Shown here piece by piece: positions 12,441-22,035 of a stretch of DNA of 64,000 nt. The notes under the pieces were generated by a model that ran no database searches, had not been told where the DNA came from, and saw only the letters and a program-made list of their open reading frames with translations. The stretch spans positions 496,001-560,000 of the forward strand of contig NZ_CP115920.1 of assembly GCF_040412085.2 (NCBI RefSeq), written 5' to 3'. The DNA is from Vibrio sp. CB1-14. Its GTDB lineage: Bacteria > Pseudomonadota > Gammaproteobacteria > Enterobacterales > Vibrionaceae. A program made the position numbers and the translations under genes. How positions within the stretch are numbered: position 1 is the stretch's first letter; every line of letters starts with the position of its first letter.

Positions 12441-12555
12441 ACTTATGTCCTTCTGGATAATTAAATTATTGTGAGTCTAGCGTTGCTAACAGAGAGTAGC
12501 GTTTATTGCTTTGCTTCGTTGGGACTATTATCAAAAAAATGGTTTGATAGTTCTA

Positions 12556-12592
12556 ATCGTTTATTGTTATGGTATCGATAGTCAAATTCTAT
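12556..12592. promoter_or_regulatory. Predicted OxyR operator upstream of oxyR
   Basis: The pattern ATAG-N7-CTAT-N7-ATAG-N7-CTAT is met as ATCG, TTAT, ATAG, CTAT with all three 7-base spacers exact, at 12556, 12567, 12578 and 12589. Fourteen of sixteen consensus bases match. It ends 11 bases before the oxyR ATG and lies in the prx-grx/oxyR divergent region, fitting autoregulation. Found by eye. Confidence 0.6.
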
Positions 12593-12603
12593 CGGAGCAA
12601 GCG

Positions 12604-13488
12604 ATGAACATTCGTGATTTTGAATACCTAGTGGCCCTGGCTGAGCACAAGCACTTCCGCAAAGCTGCAGAAGCCTGTTTTGTTAGTCAGCCGACACTAA
12701 GTGGTCAGATCCGCAAATTGGAAGATGAGATTGGTACCTCATTGTTAGAGCGCAGTAGTCGCCGAGTGTTATTTACGGATGCCGGTTTGCAGTTGGTTGA
12801 GCAAGCAAAGCGTATCCTTAAGGAAGTAAAGACGTTTCGTGAGATGGCTGCGGGGCAAAGTGGTGAGATGATGGGGCCGATGCATATTGGCTTTATTCCC
12901 ACGGTGGGTCCATATCTACTCCCTCGCATAGTACCAAAGCTGAAAGAGTCATTTCCCGACCTTGAACTTTTCTTGCATGAGGCTCAAACACATCAATTGG
13001 TTAGACAGTTGGAAGAAGGTAAGCTCGATTGTTTAGTGCTGGCGTCAGTCCCAGAAACTGCACCATTTAAAGAGATTGAAGTCTTTAATGAGCCAATGAG
13101 TATTGCTGTGCCATGCGATCACGCTTGGGCAAAACGCGATGAGATAGAGATGGATGAGCTGAAAGGGCAAACGGTGCTGTCACTCGGTGACGGGCACTGC
13201 CTGCGAGACCAAGCTCTTGGTTTCTGTTTTGCAGCTGGCGCAACTGATGATGAACGATTCAAGGCAACCAGCTTAGAAACGTTGCGTAACATGGTCGCGG
13301 CGGGGGCAGGCATTACTTTGCTGCCTGAATTGTCTCTGCCTAAAGAGAAGGAAAAGGATGGCGTGTGTTACGTGACTGCTGTTAATCCGACGCCTTCTCG
13401 CAGTATTGTACTGGCCTATCGACCTGGCTCGCCGCTGCGCGCGCGTTTTGAGAAGTTGGCGGAATCGATTAGTAGTTATCTTGGTTGA
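12604..13488 (+). CDS. oxyR: Peroxide-sensing LysR-type regulator OxyR
   Basis: LysR-family transcription factor that activates peroxide defence after forming an intramolecular disulfide. The N-terminal helix-turn-helix (residues about 18-38, AAEACFVSQPTLSGQIRKLE) is standard. The two redox cysteines fall at residues 199 and 208 in GHCLRDQALGFC, exactly the E. coli numbering. The ATG at 12604 follows GGAG at 12594 and gives 294 residues; an upstream in-frame extension to 12511 is non-conserved and covers the predicted operator. Divergent from the peroxiredoxin gene it probably controls. Confidence 0.96.
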   Translation: MNIRDFEYLVALAEHKHFRKAAEACFVSQPTLSGQIRKLEDEIGTSLLERSSRRVLFTDAGLQLVEQAKRILKEVKTFREMAAGQSGEMMGPMHIGFIPTVGPYLLPRIVPKLKESFPDLELFLHEAQTHQLVRQLEEGKLDCLVLASVPETAPFKEIEVFNEPMSIAVPCDHAWAKRDEIEMDELKGQTVLSLGDGHCLRDQALGFCFAAGATDDERFKATSLETLRNMVAAGAGITLLPELSLPKEKEKDGVCYVTAVNPTPSRSIVLAYRPGSPLRARFEKLAESISSYLG

Positions 13489-13531
13489 TAGTTATTTTGA
13501 GTACTTCTTTGTGCGTTGTGACGCCAAAGCG

Positions 13532-14066
13532 CCGTCACTCCTGCGCAGGGGTGACGGCTGTTTTAGTGGTGAAGATAGTTTTGAGTATGCGCTCTCACAA
13601 CTCACGTCATTCCTGCGCATGCAGGAATCTACTTAAAGCTTGGTGCGCGCTTTGAGAAGACCCCTGCCTGCGCAGGGGTGACGGCTGTTTTAGTGGTGAA
13701 GATAGCTTTGAGTATGCGCTCTCACAACTCACGTCATTCCTGCGTAGGCAGGAATCTACTTAAGGCCTGGTGCGCGCTTTGAGAAGACCCCTGCCTGCGC
13801 AGGGGTGACGGCTGTTTTAGTGGTGAAGATAGCTTTGAGTATGCGCTCTCACAACTCACGTCATTCCTGCGTAGGCAGAAATCTAATTGAGGCTTGATAC
13901 GCACTTTGAGAAGACCCCTGTTTGCACAGGGGGGACGGCTGTTTAAGTGGTGAAGATAGCTTTGAGTATGCGCTCTCACAACTCACGTCATTCCTGCGTA
14001 GGCAGGAATCTACTTAAGGCCTGGTGCGCGCTTTGAGAAGACCCCTGCCTTCGCAGGGGTGACGGT
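13532..14066. repeat. Tandem array of a 127-bp unit with REP-like hairpins
   Basis: The string CTCACGTCATTCC recurs at 13601, 13728, 13855 and 13982, so the period is exactly 127 bp, with about 4.1 copies. Each unit contains two palindromes: ATTCCTGC-GTAG-GCAGGAAT and ACCCCTGC-CTGC-GCAGGGGT, joined by non-palindromic spacers that are also repeated. The third unit is the most degraded. The array occupies the tail-to-tail gap between oxyR and mrcA. Related single copies occur at 37089 and 54526. Confidence 0.9.
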
Positions 14067-14120
14067 TGCTTTAGGGGTGACGACTTATTTTAGTGTTCTA
14101 TAGCAAATGAAAGAGCGTCA

Positions 14121-16769
14121 TTAGAATAGACTCTCACCACCAGACTCATCACTAGAGTACAAGGTATCCGTTAGACTTTCCTGTACGTACTCAGTCGGCT
14201 CAGTCCCAATCTTGAAGTATTCAAACATGGTCGAACCATCGGTCTTATTGGTGAGAAGACCCGAGTCACGGTCGATACGCACGCGAGTGATATCGTTTGG
14301 TACCTGCTTGCCGACTACATCGTGACCTTCAAGCGCCATGCCCATAAAGCCCACCCATGCAGGTTGAGCCGTTTTTGCACCTGCCTCAGCACCGGTGATT
14401 TGATCCTTACCTAAGTTCGCGTTTGCCGTTGTGCGGCCAAGCTTTCTTTGGTGGTCATCGAAACCAACCCAAGCGGTTGCGACGATACCTGGACCATAAC
14501 CGTTATACCACGCGTCTTTCGAGTCGTTTGTGGTGCCCGTTTTTCCGCCCACATCGCGGCGCTTAAGCTTTTGAGCGCGCCAACCAGTACCGTTCCAACC
14601 AGTGCCTTCACGCCAGTTACCACCGCCCCAAACGTTGCTGTAGAGCATTTCACGCGTTAGGAACGCGGTTTGCTCTGAAATCACTTTTGGTGCATAGCGC
14701 GGCTCGTCGGTTTCCGTTAGGTCTTCTTCGTTAAATTGCGCGATGTCCAGTGGCTCAATCTCAGAGGCATTGGTTGCTTCTTCAATGCTCGGCGCTGCGC
14801 CTTCTGTTGCTGCCTTGGCAAACTCAGGAGCTTGCATATCCGGACAGTTCTGATGACACACCACTTTCGGGTTTGCTTCAAACTCAACTTTGCCGAATGG
14901 GTCTTCCACTTTACTGATGTAGAATGGTTCTACATAGTATCCACCGTTAGCGAACACAGAGAAGCCTTGTGCCATTTGAACGGGCGTCAAACTGCCAGCA
15001 CCAAGAGCAATCGTCTCAGAGCGAGGTAGCTTAGACTTATCAAAACCAAATCGAGTTAGGTAATCACGAGTCTCATCCAGACCTACTTCACGCAGTACAC
15101 GAACCGCCATAACGTTCTTTGATTGCGCTAGACCGATACGCAGACGTGTTGGGCCTGTGTAAGTTGGAGGCGAGTTTTTAGGGCGCCAAGCGGTGCCTGC
15201 ACTCTTATCCCACTTATTGATAGGCGCATCGTTCACAAGACTTGCCAGCGTCATATCTTTATCCAGTGCGGCAGCGTAGATAAACGGCTTAATGCTCGAA
15301 CCTACTTGTCGTACCGATTGTGTTGCGCGGTTAAACTTACTGTGTACGAAGTTAAAACCACCCACGAGAGACAGCACTGCGCCGTTTTCTGGGTTGATAG
15401 CAACAAACGCCGTATTGGCATTAGGCACTTGGCTTAGACGCCACGTGATAGCCATTGGCTCAGGTACTTGGTCATCTTCCGTTTGCGCTTCTTTTTCTTC
15501 AGGAGACACATCTGGAGTGATATCGAGATCCGCGGCGCGAACCCAAACTTGTTCACCCACGGCCACGATATCGCTCGGTGCTTTTGGTGCTGCACCTTGA
15601 CGATCATCGGTACGGAACTTACGTGCCCAGTTCATGTTTTCCCAGCTGATAGTTTGTTCACCATAGCTTTTTACATAAACCGTAGCGGATTTATCGGCCA
15701 CTTTAGTGACCACCGCAGGACGAAGCTCACCATAGGTTGGCTGGCGACGAAGGTGCTTGGCAATCTCTTCGCCAGTCATTGCGGTTTGACCTGCTTTCCA
15801 CAGCACTTTTTCAGCGCCGCGGTAACCGTGTCGCTCGTCGTAGTTTAGAAGGTTTTTAATTGCCGCGATGTGACCTGCTTTTTGCAGTTTCGAGTCAATC
15901 GTGGTGGTGATTCGCATGCCTGATTCGTACGCTTCTTCACCGTAGCGGCTCACCATCCAAGCGCGAGCAATCTCTGCGACATATGGAGCGCTTAGCTCGA
16001 TCTCAGCGCCATGGTATTGAGAGATAATTGGCTCCGCACGCGCTTCATCAAATTCAGCTTGAGTGATGTATTTTTCAGACAACATGCGTGAAAGCACGAC
16101 ATTACGACGCTGGGTCGCACGTTCAACAGAGTAGATAGGGTTCATGGTCGATGGCGCTTTAGGAAGACCGGCCAATACCGCAATCTCACTCAAAGTAAGT
16201 TCATCAAGGTTACGACCGAAGTACGCCTGTGCTGCGGCGCCAAAACCGTATGAGCGGTAGCCCAAGAAGATTTTGTTAACGTAGAGCTCCATGATTTCTT
16301 GTTTGCTAAGAAGTTGCTCGATGTGTACGGCGATGAAAATCTCTTTCACCTTACGCATGATTTTCTTCTCGTTCGACAAGAAGAAGTTACGAGCTAGCTG
16401 CTGGGTGATGGTACTTGCACCTTGTGAAGCACTACCGGACGCGATAACGGCCACTGCCGCACGGGTAATACCGATTGGGTCAAAACCAAAGTGGTCGTAA
16501 TAGCGGCTATCTTCTGTCGCAATGAGAGCTTCGATAAGTTCTTGTGGGATCTCATCGTAAGATACTGGAATTCTGCGTTTTTCGCCGAATTGTGCGATCA
16601 GCTTCCCATCTTGGCTGAACACCTGCATCGGTGTTTGTAGTTGGACGTCTTTAAGAGTGGCGACATCAGGTAGCTCAGGTTTTACGTAGTAGTAAAACCC
16701 AAAAATTGTACCGACTCCAAGGAGTATGCAAATGAATGCAAGAACCAACAGTCTCTTTATGAACTTCAC
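14121..16769 (-). CDS. mrcA: Penicillin-binding protein 1A
   Basis: Bifunctional peptidoglycan synthase anchored in the inner membrane. An N-terminal transmembrane segment (residues about 6-28) is followed by a GT51 glycosyltransferase domain with EDSRYYDHFG. The transpeptidase domain has the active-site SSIK, then SKN, then KTGTT. The large region between the two is the OB-like insert of PBP1A. The length, 882 residues, is typical. The start is GTG at 16769 with AGGAAA upstream. It is divergent from pilM, the same arrangement as mrcA/hofM in E. coli. Confidence 0.97.
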   Translation of the reverse strand: MKFIKRLLVLAFICILLGVGTIFGFYYYVKPELPDVATLKDVQLQTPMQVFSQDGKLIAQFGEKRRIPVSYDEIPQELIEALIATEDSRYYDHFGFDPIGITRAAVAVIASGSASQGASTITQQLARNFFLSNEKKIMRKVKEIFIAVHIEQLLSKQEIMELYVNKIFLGYRSYGFGAAAQAYFGRNLDELTLSEIAVLAGLPKAPSTMNPIYSVERATQRRNVVLSRMLSEKYITQAEFDEARAEPIISQYHGAEIELSAPYVAEIARAWMVSRYGEEAYESGMRITTTIDSKLQKAGHIAAIKNLLNYDERHGYRGAEKVLWKAGQTAMTGEEIAKHLRRQPTYGELRPAVVTKVADKSATVYVKSYGEQTISWENMNWARKFRTDDRQGAAPKAPSDIVAVGEQVWVRAADLDITPDVSPEEKEAQTEDDQVPEPMAITWRLSQVPNANTAFVAINPENGAVLSLVGGFNFVHSKFNRATQSVRQVGSSIKPFIYAAALDKDMTLASLVNDAPINKWDKSAGTAWRPKNSPPTYTGPTRLRIGLAQSKNVMAVRVLREVGLDETRDYLTRFGFDKSKLPRSETIALGAGSLTPVQMAQGFSVFANGGYYVEPFYISKVEDPFGKVEFEANPKVVCHQNCPDMQAPEFAKAATEGAAPSIEEATNASEIEPLDIAQFNEEDLTETDEPRYAPKVISEQTAFLTREMLYSNVWGGGNWREGTGWNGTGWRAQKLKRRDVGGKTGTTNDSKDAWYNGYGPGIVATAWVGFDDHQRKLGRTTANANLGKDQITGAEAGAKTAQPAWVGFMGMALEGHDVVGKQVPNDITRVRIDRDSGLLTNKTDGSTMFEYFKIGTEPTEYVQESLTDTLYSSDESGGESLF

Positions 16770-16915
16770 CGAGAATTTCCTAATTAATTGGGGTTACGAG
16801 TAGGTAATTACTTGTAGGCTAGGACAAAAATATACCTATAGGGTTAATTAACGCTTATTTGAGCGTCGATCTCAACCTTTTCACGTTGTTTATGTATTTG
16901 TTGAGGTTATTTTTC
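16770..16915. promoter_or_regulatory. Divergent promoter region mrcA/pilM
   Basis: The 146-bp AT-rich gap must contain the promoters of both mrcA and the pil operon. No specific operator could be assigned by eye. Confidence 0.4.
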
Positions 16916-17893
16916 ATGGCAAGAAAATGGATCACCGGGATAGATATTGGTCATCACAGTGCCAAAGCTGTTGTCTTGGTTTGTAATGGTACAGATATCT
17001 CCTTGGTTAACCATCTGGAGCTTAAAGGATGTGATGCTATTTTCTCCGATCCCCACGCCCTTAAACATCAAGATAGTGTTAAGAAACTTAAAATTCTGCG
17101 AAAGATTGCGCCGTTATTTCGCAATAGTGCCGCTATTGTGCTGCCAGAAAGTGCAGTGATCAGCAAAGTCGTCACACTTGAGGCGGGTCTTGAAGGGCAG
17201 GAGCAGGAGCTTGCCATTGAGCAAGCGATGAATCATCAGACGCCGTACCCAATGGATGACATTGCTTTGGACTTTATTAAAGAAACCGAAGAGGACAATG
17301 TTGCGGTAGAGGCGTATCGAGTGCATGTGACCAAACAATCTATCGTCGATAGCTGGTCTCAAGTGATCATCAAGCTTGGTTTTCGTCCTAAGTTGCTGGA
17401 CACCAACAATGGAGCACTGCGCGGCGTCCAGAGCTGGGTTTGCGCTCACACACCATCGTTGGCAAATCATGCGGTGCTGGATCTTGGCTGCGTACAAGCG
17501 ACACTACTTCCACCGCCGGCGCTTTCTCCAGAGTTGGCCAAATCATGGGTACTGGAACCTATCCCCGAACTACAAAATCGTGCAGAAAGTCAGTTCAAGT
17601 CGCTATCTGAAGTGGTGTTTGAGTCTGTTGCTGGGCGGGTTGCTTCTCAACTGCAATTGTATCGTTCGGTGGCCGGGAAAGAGGCTATTGATGGTGTCAT
17701 TTTGATGGGAGGACACGCGCAGCAAGAGGGCGTGATCGATCGCGTCACTAAGGCCTTGTCCTGTCCAATAGCTTGCATTGATCTTCAGCGATTATCGACA
17801 AGTAAGACCAAGTCGGGCCAACCTTTGTCACCATGCTATGCCTCTGCGGTCGGGGCGGCAATCAATGGTCTGAATTGGCTAAAGAGACATTGA
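16916..17893 (+). CDS. pilM: Type IV pilus assembly ATPase-fold protein PilM
   Basis: Actin-like cytoplasmic protein of the type IV pilus alignment complex; it binds ATP and the N-terminus of PilN. The phosphate-binding GIDIGHHSAKAVV near the start and the later VILMGGHAQ segment fit the FtsA/PilM fold. The ATG at 16916, preceded by GAGG at nine bases, gives 325 residues and removes a hydrophobic upstream extension that is not part of the family. First gene of pilMNOPQ; pilN begins one base after its stop. In Vibrio these genes support type IV pili, including the DNA-uptake pilus. Confidence 0.95.
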   Translation: MARKWITGIDIGHHSAKAVVLVCNGTDISLVNHLELKGCDAIFSDPHALKHQDSVKKLKILRKIAPLFRNSAAIVLPESAVISKVVTLEAGLEGQEQELAIEQAMNHQTPYPMDDIALDFIKETEEDNVAVEAYRVHVTKQSIVDSWSQVIIKLGFRPKLLDTNNGALRGVQSWVCAHTPSLANHAVLDLGCVQATLLPPPALSPELAKSWVLEPIPELQNRAESQFKSLSEVVFESVAGRVASQLQLYRSVAGKEAIDGVILMGGHAQQEGVIDRVTKALSCPIACIDLQRLSTSKTKSGQPLSPCYASAVGAAINGLNWLKRH

Positions 17894-17894
17894 T

Positions 17895-18485
17895 ATGAAG
17901 ATAATCAACCTATTGCCTTGGCGAGAAGCCAAGCGTAAGAAGCATCAACAGCGCTTTATCGCGATGCTTGTTGCGGCGCTGCTTCTTGGTTATTCGACGT
18001 CACATCTATTAAATCTGAAGCTGACAAGTGAGGTCAGTGTTCAACAACAGCGGGTTGCTTATCTGCAAGGTGAAATTGATGACTATCGACGTCAAATCCG
18101 TGCATTGTCATCGACCAAAAGTGAGCAGCAGTCTCTAGAAGCCCGCCTTGACTACGTTGATGGGCTGCAGCAGCAGCGCAATAAGACAACAGCGGTAATG
18201 AATTTGCTGCCGACTCTTATTCCTTCGCAAGTCTATGTAGACAAGATCCGTATGCAAGGTGAGCAATTTAAGGTCAGTGGCATTGGAGAAAGTACCGCTT
18301 TCCTCGCTCAAATGCTGGATAGATTTGAACAATCGACGATGGTCAATAACGTAGTGCTGCACTCTATCGTTCATGACCGCGAGCGCTTTGGCGCTAAATA
18401 TCAAGCGTTTGAGCTGTCGTTTGCTATTGATGGTGCAGCGCTACTTGCCAATCCAGCCAAGCAGCCGCAAACAGGAGTGAACTAA
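17895..18485 (+). CDS. pilN: Type IV pilus alignment protein PilN
   Basis: Bitopic inner-membrane protein that links PilM to PilO. The N-terminus KIINLLPWRE is the conserved PilM-binding motif; a transmembrane helix follows at about residues 22-40, then a coiled coil and a ferredoxin-like periplasmic domain. The 196 residues match the family. Its stop overlaps the start of pilO as TAATG. Confidence 0.95.
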   Translation: MKIINLLPWREAKRKKHQQRFIAMLVAALLLGYSTSHLLNLKLTSEVSVQQQRVAYLQGEIDDYRRQIRALSSTKSEQQSLEARLDYVDGLQQQRNKTTAVMNLLPTLIPSQVYVDKIRMQGEQFKVSGIGESTAFLAQMLDRFEQSTMVNNVVLHSIVHDRERFGAKYQAFELSFAIDGAALLANPAKQPQTGVN

Positions 18486-19069
18486 TGTCACTCGACCTTG
18501 AACTTGATGAATTGAGCAGTTGGCCGTTGATTCCACAGCTTGTCGTGGTCGGTATTGTGTTTGTGATGGCGGCACTGGTCAGTGGATGGCTTTCGGTGAA
18601 GCCCAGCCTTGAAGACCTCGATTACTACAAACAACAAGAAACTCAACTGAAGCAAGAGCTGCAGGTTGTCGCTCGCAAGGCCGCTATGTTGCCTGTGATG
18701 TCAGCGCATCTTAGCGATCTTTCTGACCATTACGACAGGCTTTTGCGTCAATTGCCTGCTCAGCAAGAGCTAGCAAGCTTGCTCGCAGACATCAACGAGC
18801 AAGGCCTCAACAATCATCTTACCTTCACTCGTATCAATTGGGGTAAGCGTCAGCCGCAGAAGTTTTTATTAAAGCTTCCTTTAGATATCGAGCTGACCGG
18901 AAGTTATGACGATATCGGCCGCTACGCTCAGGCAATTGCTGAGCTGCCTCGCATTGTACTGATCGAAAATGCTGAATGGCAGAGAGTCAGTTTGGAAAGC
19001 AGCACTCTGCACTTTCGTGTTAATGCCACTACCTACCAGTTTATTGCGGAGGCTGAAGGTGAAAAATAG
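18485..19069 (+). CDS. pilO: Type IV pilus alignment protein PilO
   Basis: Bitopic inner-membrane partner of PilN with a transmembrane helix near residues 17-37, a coiled-coil stretch at about 45-95 and a periplasmic ferredoxin-like domain. The 194 residues are normal. The gene starts inside the pilN stop codon and ends 11 bases inside pilP. Confidence 0.95.
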   Translation: MSLDLELDELSSWPLIPQLVVVGIVFVMAALVSGWLSVKPSLEDLDYYKQQETQLKQELQVVARKAAMLPVMSAHLSDLSDHYDRLLRQLPAQQELASLLADINEQGLNNHLTFTRINWGKRQPQKFLLKLPLDIELTGSYDDIGRYAQAIAELPRIVLIENAEWQRVSLESSTLHFRVNATTYQFIAEAEGEK

Positions 19070-19565
19070 CACTCTAGCTATATTGATAACTTTAGGTTTA
19101 TTTGGTTGCAACGCCAATCAAGACTCATTGCAACAGTTTGTTTTAAATGCAGAATCGAGTTCTGAGCCGCAAAAAATGGCGGCGAGATTGATTCAGTCTT
19201 CTGAGGTAGTACGCTTCCAAGAGTCGAGCAGTCAATCGCCTTTCGGTTTGCCGAAAATGGCAACCCAGCAGAGTCCTGAACGCGGGCAGAGCTGTTGGCA
19301 ACCGAAGACCAGAACCAAACAAGGATTAGAGCTCTATCGAATTAGCGAACTACAGGCCAAAGGGATCATGAGTAAAAACGGCAAGATGACCGGCTTGGTG
19401 ATGCTGCCCAATCGACGTGTAGTGAAAGTGGAAGAGGGGCATTTTCTTGGCGAGAACAACGGTCAAATCAAACAAATAACCGAAAATGCGCTGATTGTAG
19501 GCGAGACCTTGTCCGATGGATTGGGATGCTGGTACCAAAGGCAAATAAAGCTGGCATTGAAGTAA
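19059..19565 (+). CDS. pilP: Type IV pilus lipoprotein PilP
   Basis: Inner-membrane lipoprotein that connects PilNO to the secretin PilQ. The start assigned here is GTG at 19059, preceded by GGAGG, because it gives a short lipoprotein signal peptide (VKNSTLAILITLGLFGC) with a lipobox before the cysteine at about residue 17. The upstream in-frame extension lies inside pilO and would spoil the signal. The mature part shows the C-terminal beta domain pattern (MSKNGKMTGLVMLPNRRVVKVEEGHFLG). The length is 168 residues; its stop overlaps pilQ as TAATG. Confidence 0.92.
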   Translation: MKNSTLAILITLGLFGCNANQDSLQQFVLNAESSSEPQKMAARLIQSSEVVRFQESSSQSPFGLPKMATQQSPERGQSCWQPKTRTKQGLELYRISELQAKGIMSKNGKMTGLVMLPNRRVVKVEEGHFLGENNGQIKQITENALIVGETLSDGLGCWYQRQIKLALK

Positions 19566-21301
19566 TGGAGAAACACGTGCAACGTTTAGTGGTGCAGGGC
19601 ATCAATTTTCTTATCTATGGTCTTGCATTGAGCATTGGCTTGCTGACAAGTGGCGAACTTGCGGCTAATGAAATTACCAACGTTTCATTTCAACTCAACG
19701 AGCAGCGTCAGGGGGTATTGACGGTTACTCTGTCCGAGCAGGACAGCGCTGTTGATGTCAGTGGCAGCGACAATGGTCTGAACATTATGCTTCGGCAAAC
19801 GAAAGTGACGCCTGAGCATTTGTCTATTTATGATGTCACCGATTTTGCCACACCCGTCACCACCATCGAACTTTTTGATGAGTCGCCTGATGTGCGTTTA
19901 GTCGTGAGAACCAAACAAACGGTTGATTATCAATACGTGGTAGCGGATAACCAGCTTCGCGTTACGTTTGTTGAGCTTAGCCAAGCTCGCGCTGACGAGA
20001 AGGCATTGGAGTCGCGCAACAAAGGTCAGCTTACCTCGATCAATTTTCAAGATATGCCAGTTCGTAACGTGCTGCAGTTACTTGCTGAGTACAATGATTT
20101 TAACTTAGTTGTTTCAGATACGGTGCAAGGCAATTTGACGCTGCGTCTTGATAGTGTGCCGTGGACAGATGTACTTGATATTATTCTGCGCGTTAAAGGC
20201 CTTGATAAACGAGTCAAAGGGGATGTCGTGCTGGTGGCGCCAAAGGCAGAACTTGACCGACAGGAAAAGCTTGAGCTAGAGCGTCATCAACTGACTGAAA
20301 AAATTGGTAAGTTGGCGTCAGAAATCGTCAAGATTAATTACGCCAAAGCCTCTGAAATGGCCGCCATGGTCGGTGGAAATGAGACCCTCAGCATGCTATC
20401 TGAGCGCGGCTCTGTGACGGTCGATGAGCGCACCAATTCACTATTGCTTCGCGATCTTCCTGACAATATAGAAGTCATTAAAAGCATTATTGCTGAGCTC
20501 GATATCCCCGTAAAACAGGTTCAAATTGAAGCACGAGTGGTGACGATTAGAGAAGGTAACATTGAAGAACTGGGGATCCGCTGGGGAGTGAGTTCATCCA
20601 ATGGCACCACGACTGTTGGCGGCTCTATTGAAAGCAATCTTGTTGCCGCAGGTAGTGGCGAAAAACTTGAGATAGATGATTTTTTGAACGTCAATTTGCC
20701 AGCGCTATCTGATAATGCATCAAGTATTGCGTTTCAAGTGGCGAGTCTTGGTACCAATACCTTGCTCGACCTTGAGCTTTCAGCACTACAAAACGAATCA
20801 AAAGCAGAAATTATCTCTAGCCCAAGGTTGATCACCACCAATAAGAAGTCGGCGTATATTGAGCAAGGGACAGAGATCCCGTATCTCAAATCTACCTCAA
20901 GTGGCGCCACTGCTGTGGAGTTTAAAAAAGCGGTGCTCTCGCTGACTGTTACGCCGCAAATTACCCCGGATAACCGGTTAATACTTGACCTCGATGTTAC
21001 CCAAGATCAAGTGGGGGAAATACTGAAAACACTAGAGGGAGAAACGGTCGCCATTGACACTCAACGTATCGGTACTCAGGTTCTCGTGAATAACGGTGAG
21101 ACTGTGGTGCTTGGTGGAATTTACCAACACACCTTTTCCAATAAAATCGATAAAGTGCCACTTTTAGGTGATATCCCAGGCTTGGGCGCATTATTTCGAC
21201 GAACCTATGAAAATATCGGTAAGAGTGAGCTACTAATCTTTGTGACGCCGAAGATTATTACCCCAACACCAGTACTCACAGATCTTGGTAACCCTTTGTA
21301 A
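19565..21301 (+). CDS. pilQ: Type IV pilus secretin PilQ
   Basis: Outer-membrane secretin through which the pilus passes and, in competent Vibrio, through which DNA is taken up. Starting at ATG 19565 there is a signal peptide ending near GELAANE, an AMIN domain, a short STN/N0 domain (INFQDMPVRNVLQLLAEYNDFNLVVSD), the secretin N1 domain (IVKINYAKASEMAAMVGG) and the C-terminal secretin core with VPLLGDIPGLGALFR and LLIFVTPKI. The length of 578 residues is normal. Last gene of pilMNOPQ. Confidence 0.96.
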   Translation: MEKHVQRLVVQGINFLIYGLALSIGLLTSGELAANEITNVSFQLNEQRQGVLTVTLSEQDSAVDVSGSDNGLNIMLRQTKVTPEHLSIYDVTDFATPVTTIELFDESPDVRLVVRTKQTVDYQYVVADNQLRVTFVELSQARADEKALESRNKGQLTSINFQDMPVRNVLQLLAEYNDFNLVVSDTVQGNLTLRLDSVPWTDVLDIILRVKGLDKRVKGDVVLVAPKAELDRQEKLELERHQLTEKIGKLASEIVKINYAKASEMAAMVGGNETLSMLSERGSVTVDERTNSLLLRDLPDNIEVIKSIIAELDIPVKQVQIEARVVTIREGNIEELGIRWGVSSSNGTTTVGGSIESNLVAAGSGEKLEIDDFLNVNLPALSDNASSIAFQVASLGTNTLLDLELSALQNESKAEIISSPRLITTNKKSAYIEQGTEIPYLKSTSSGATAVEFKKAVLSLTVTPQITPDNRLILDLDVTQDQVGEILKTLEGETVAIDTQRIGTQVLVNNGETVVLGGIYQHTFSNKIDKVPLLGDIPGLGALFRRTYENIGKSELLIFVTPKIITPTPVLTDLGNPL

Positions 21302-21486
21302 AATGGTCATTAATTGAAAAGGATTAAAAATAAAGTTGCATTAAAGCCACCTTGCCTTGATAATTTCGGGTCTTATCACGACTTATCTGTGAGGAATCGG
21401 TGCCACAAGCCCTTTTTTCCGAGGTTCCTTTTCGGTCTTTTCTTGTGGCGATGTCATTGAATTAACGTTGTAAATTAATGCTGAAC
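21302..21486. promoter_or_regulatory. pilQ-aroK intergenic region
   Basis: A 185-bp gap presumably carrying the aroK promoter. It contains an inverted pair GCCACAAG (about 21401) and CTTGTGGC (about 21444) separated by a pyrimidine-rich stretch; it could form a weak stem before a T-rich segment. No clear terminator for pilQ was found. Confidence 0.35.
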
Positions 21487-22005
21487 ATGGCTGAGAAACG
21501 TAATATTTTTCTTGTTGGCCCTATGGGTGCCGGCAAAAGTACAATCGGTAGACACCTAGCTCAACAACTTCATATGGAATTTGTTGATTCTGATACTGTA
21601 ATTGAAGAGCGCACTGGCGCAGACATCGCATGGGTGTTTGACGTTGAAGGTGAAGACGGTTTCCGCGCGCGCGAAGAAACCGTTATTAACGATCTAACCG
21701 AGCAGCAAGGTATTGTACTTGCTACTGGCGGTGGTTCTGTGAAGAGCAAAGACAACCGTAACCGCTTGTCGGCTCGTGGTATCGTTGTTTATCTAGAAAC
21801 CACTATCGAAAAACAACTTGCTCGCACTAATCGCGACAAGAAGCGTCCATTACTTCAAACGGATAACCCACGCGAAGTACTAGAAAGCCTAGCGGACGAG
21901 CGTAATGATCTTTACAAAGAAGTGGCGGACTATGTGGTTCGTACTGACGATCAAAGTGCAAAAGTGGTAGCCAACCAAATCGTAAAAATGCTAGAAGAAG
22001 GTTAA
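21487..22005 (+). CDS. aroK: Shikimate kinase I
   Basis: Phosphorylates shikimate with ATP in the pathway to chorismate and aromatic amino acids. The P-loop GPMGAGKST lies at residues 9-17, followed by the DSD shikimate-binding and GGG motifs. The ATG at 21487 was chosen because the protein then starts [11 protein letters not shown] as in E. coli AroK, giving 172 residues; ATG 21478 would add three. aroB follows after 30 bp, the same pair as in most gammaproteobacteria. Confidence 0.97.
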   Translation: MAEKRNIFLVGPMGAGKSTIGRHLAQQLHMEFVDSDTVIEERTGADIAWVFDVEGEDGFRAREETVINDLTEQQGIVLATGGGSVKSKDNRNRLSARGIVVYLETTIEKQLARTNRDKKRPLLQTDNPREVLESLADERNDLYKEVADYVVRTDDQSAKVVANQIVKMLEEG

Positions 22006-22035
22006 TCGAAACCTTTTTCATTAGGAGAGCAAACC

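Noticed and set aside
13734..13979. An 81-codon minus-strand frame in the repeat array
   Set aside because: It is created by the 127-bp periodicity (not a multiple of three in each palindrome, but open by composition) and contains no protein signature.
13532..14066. CRISPR-like array
   Set aside because: The whole 127-bp unit repeats, including the part between the palindromes, so there are no unique spacers, and no cas gene is near.
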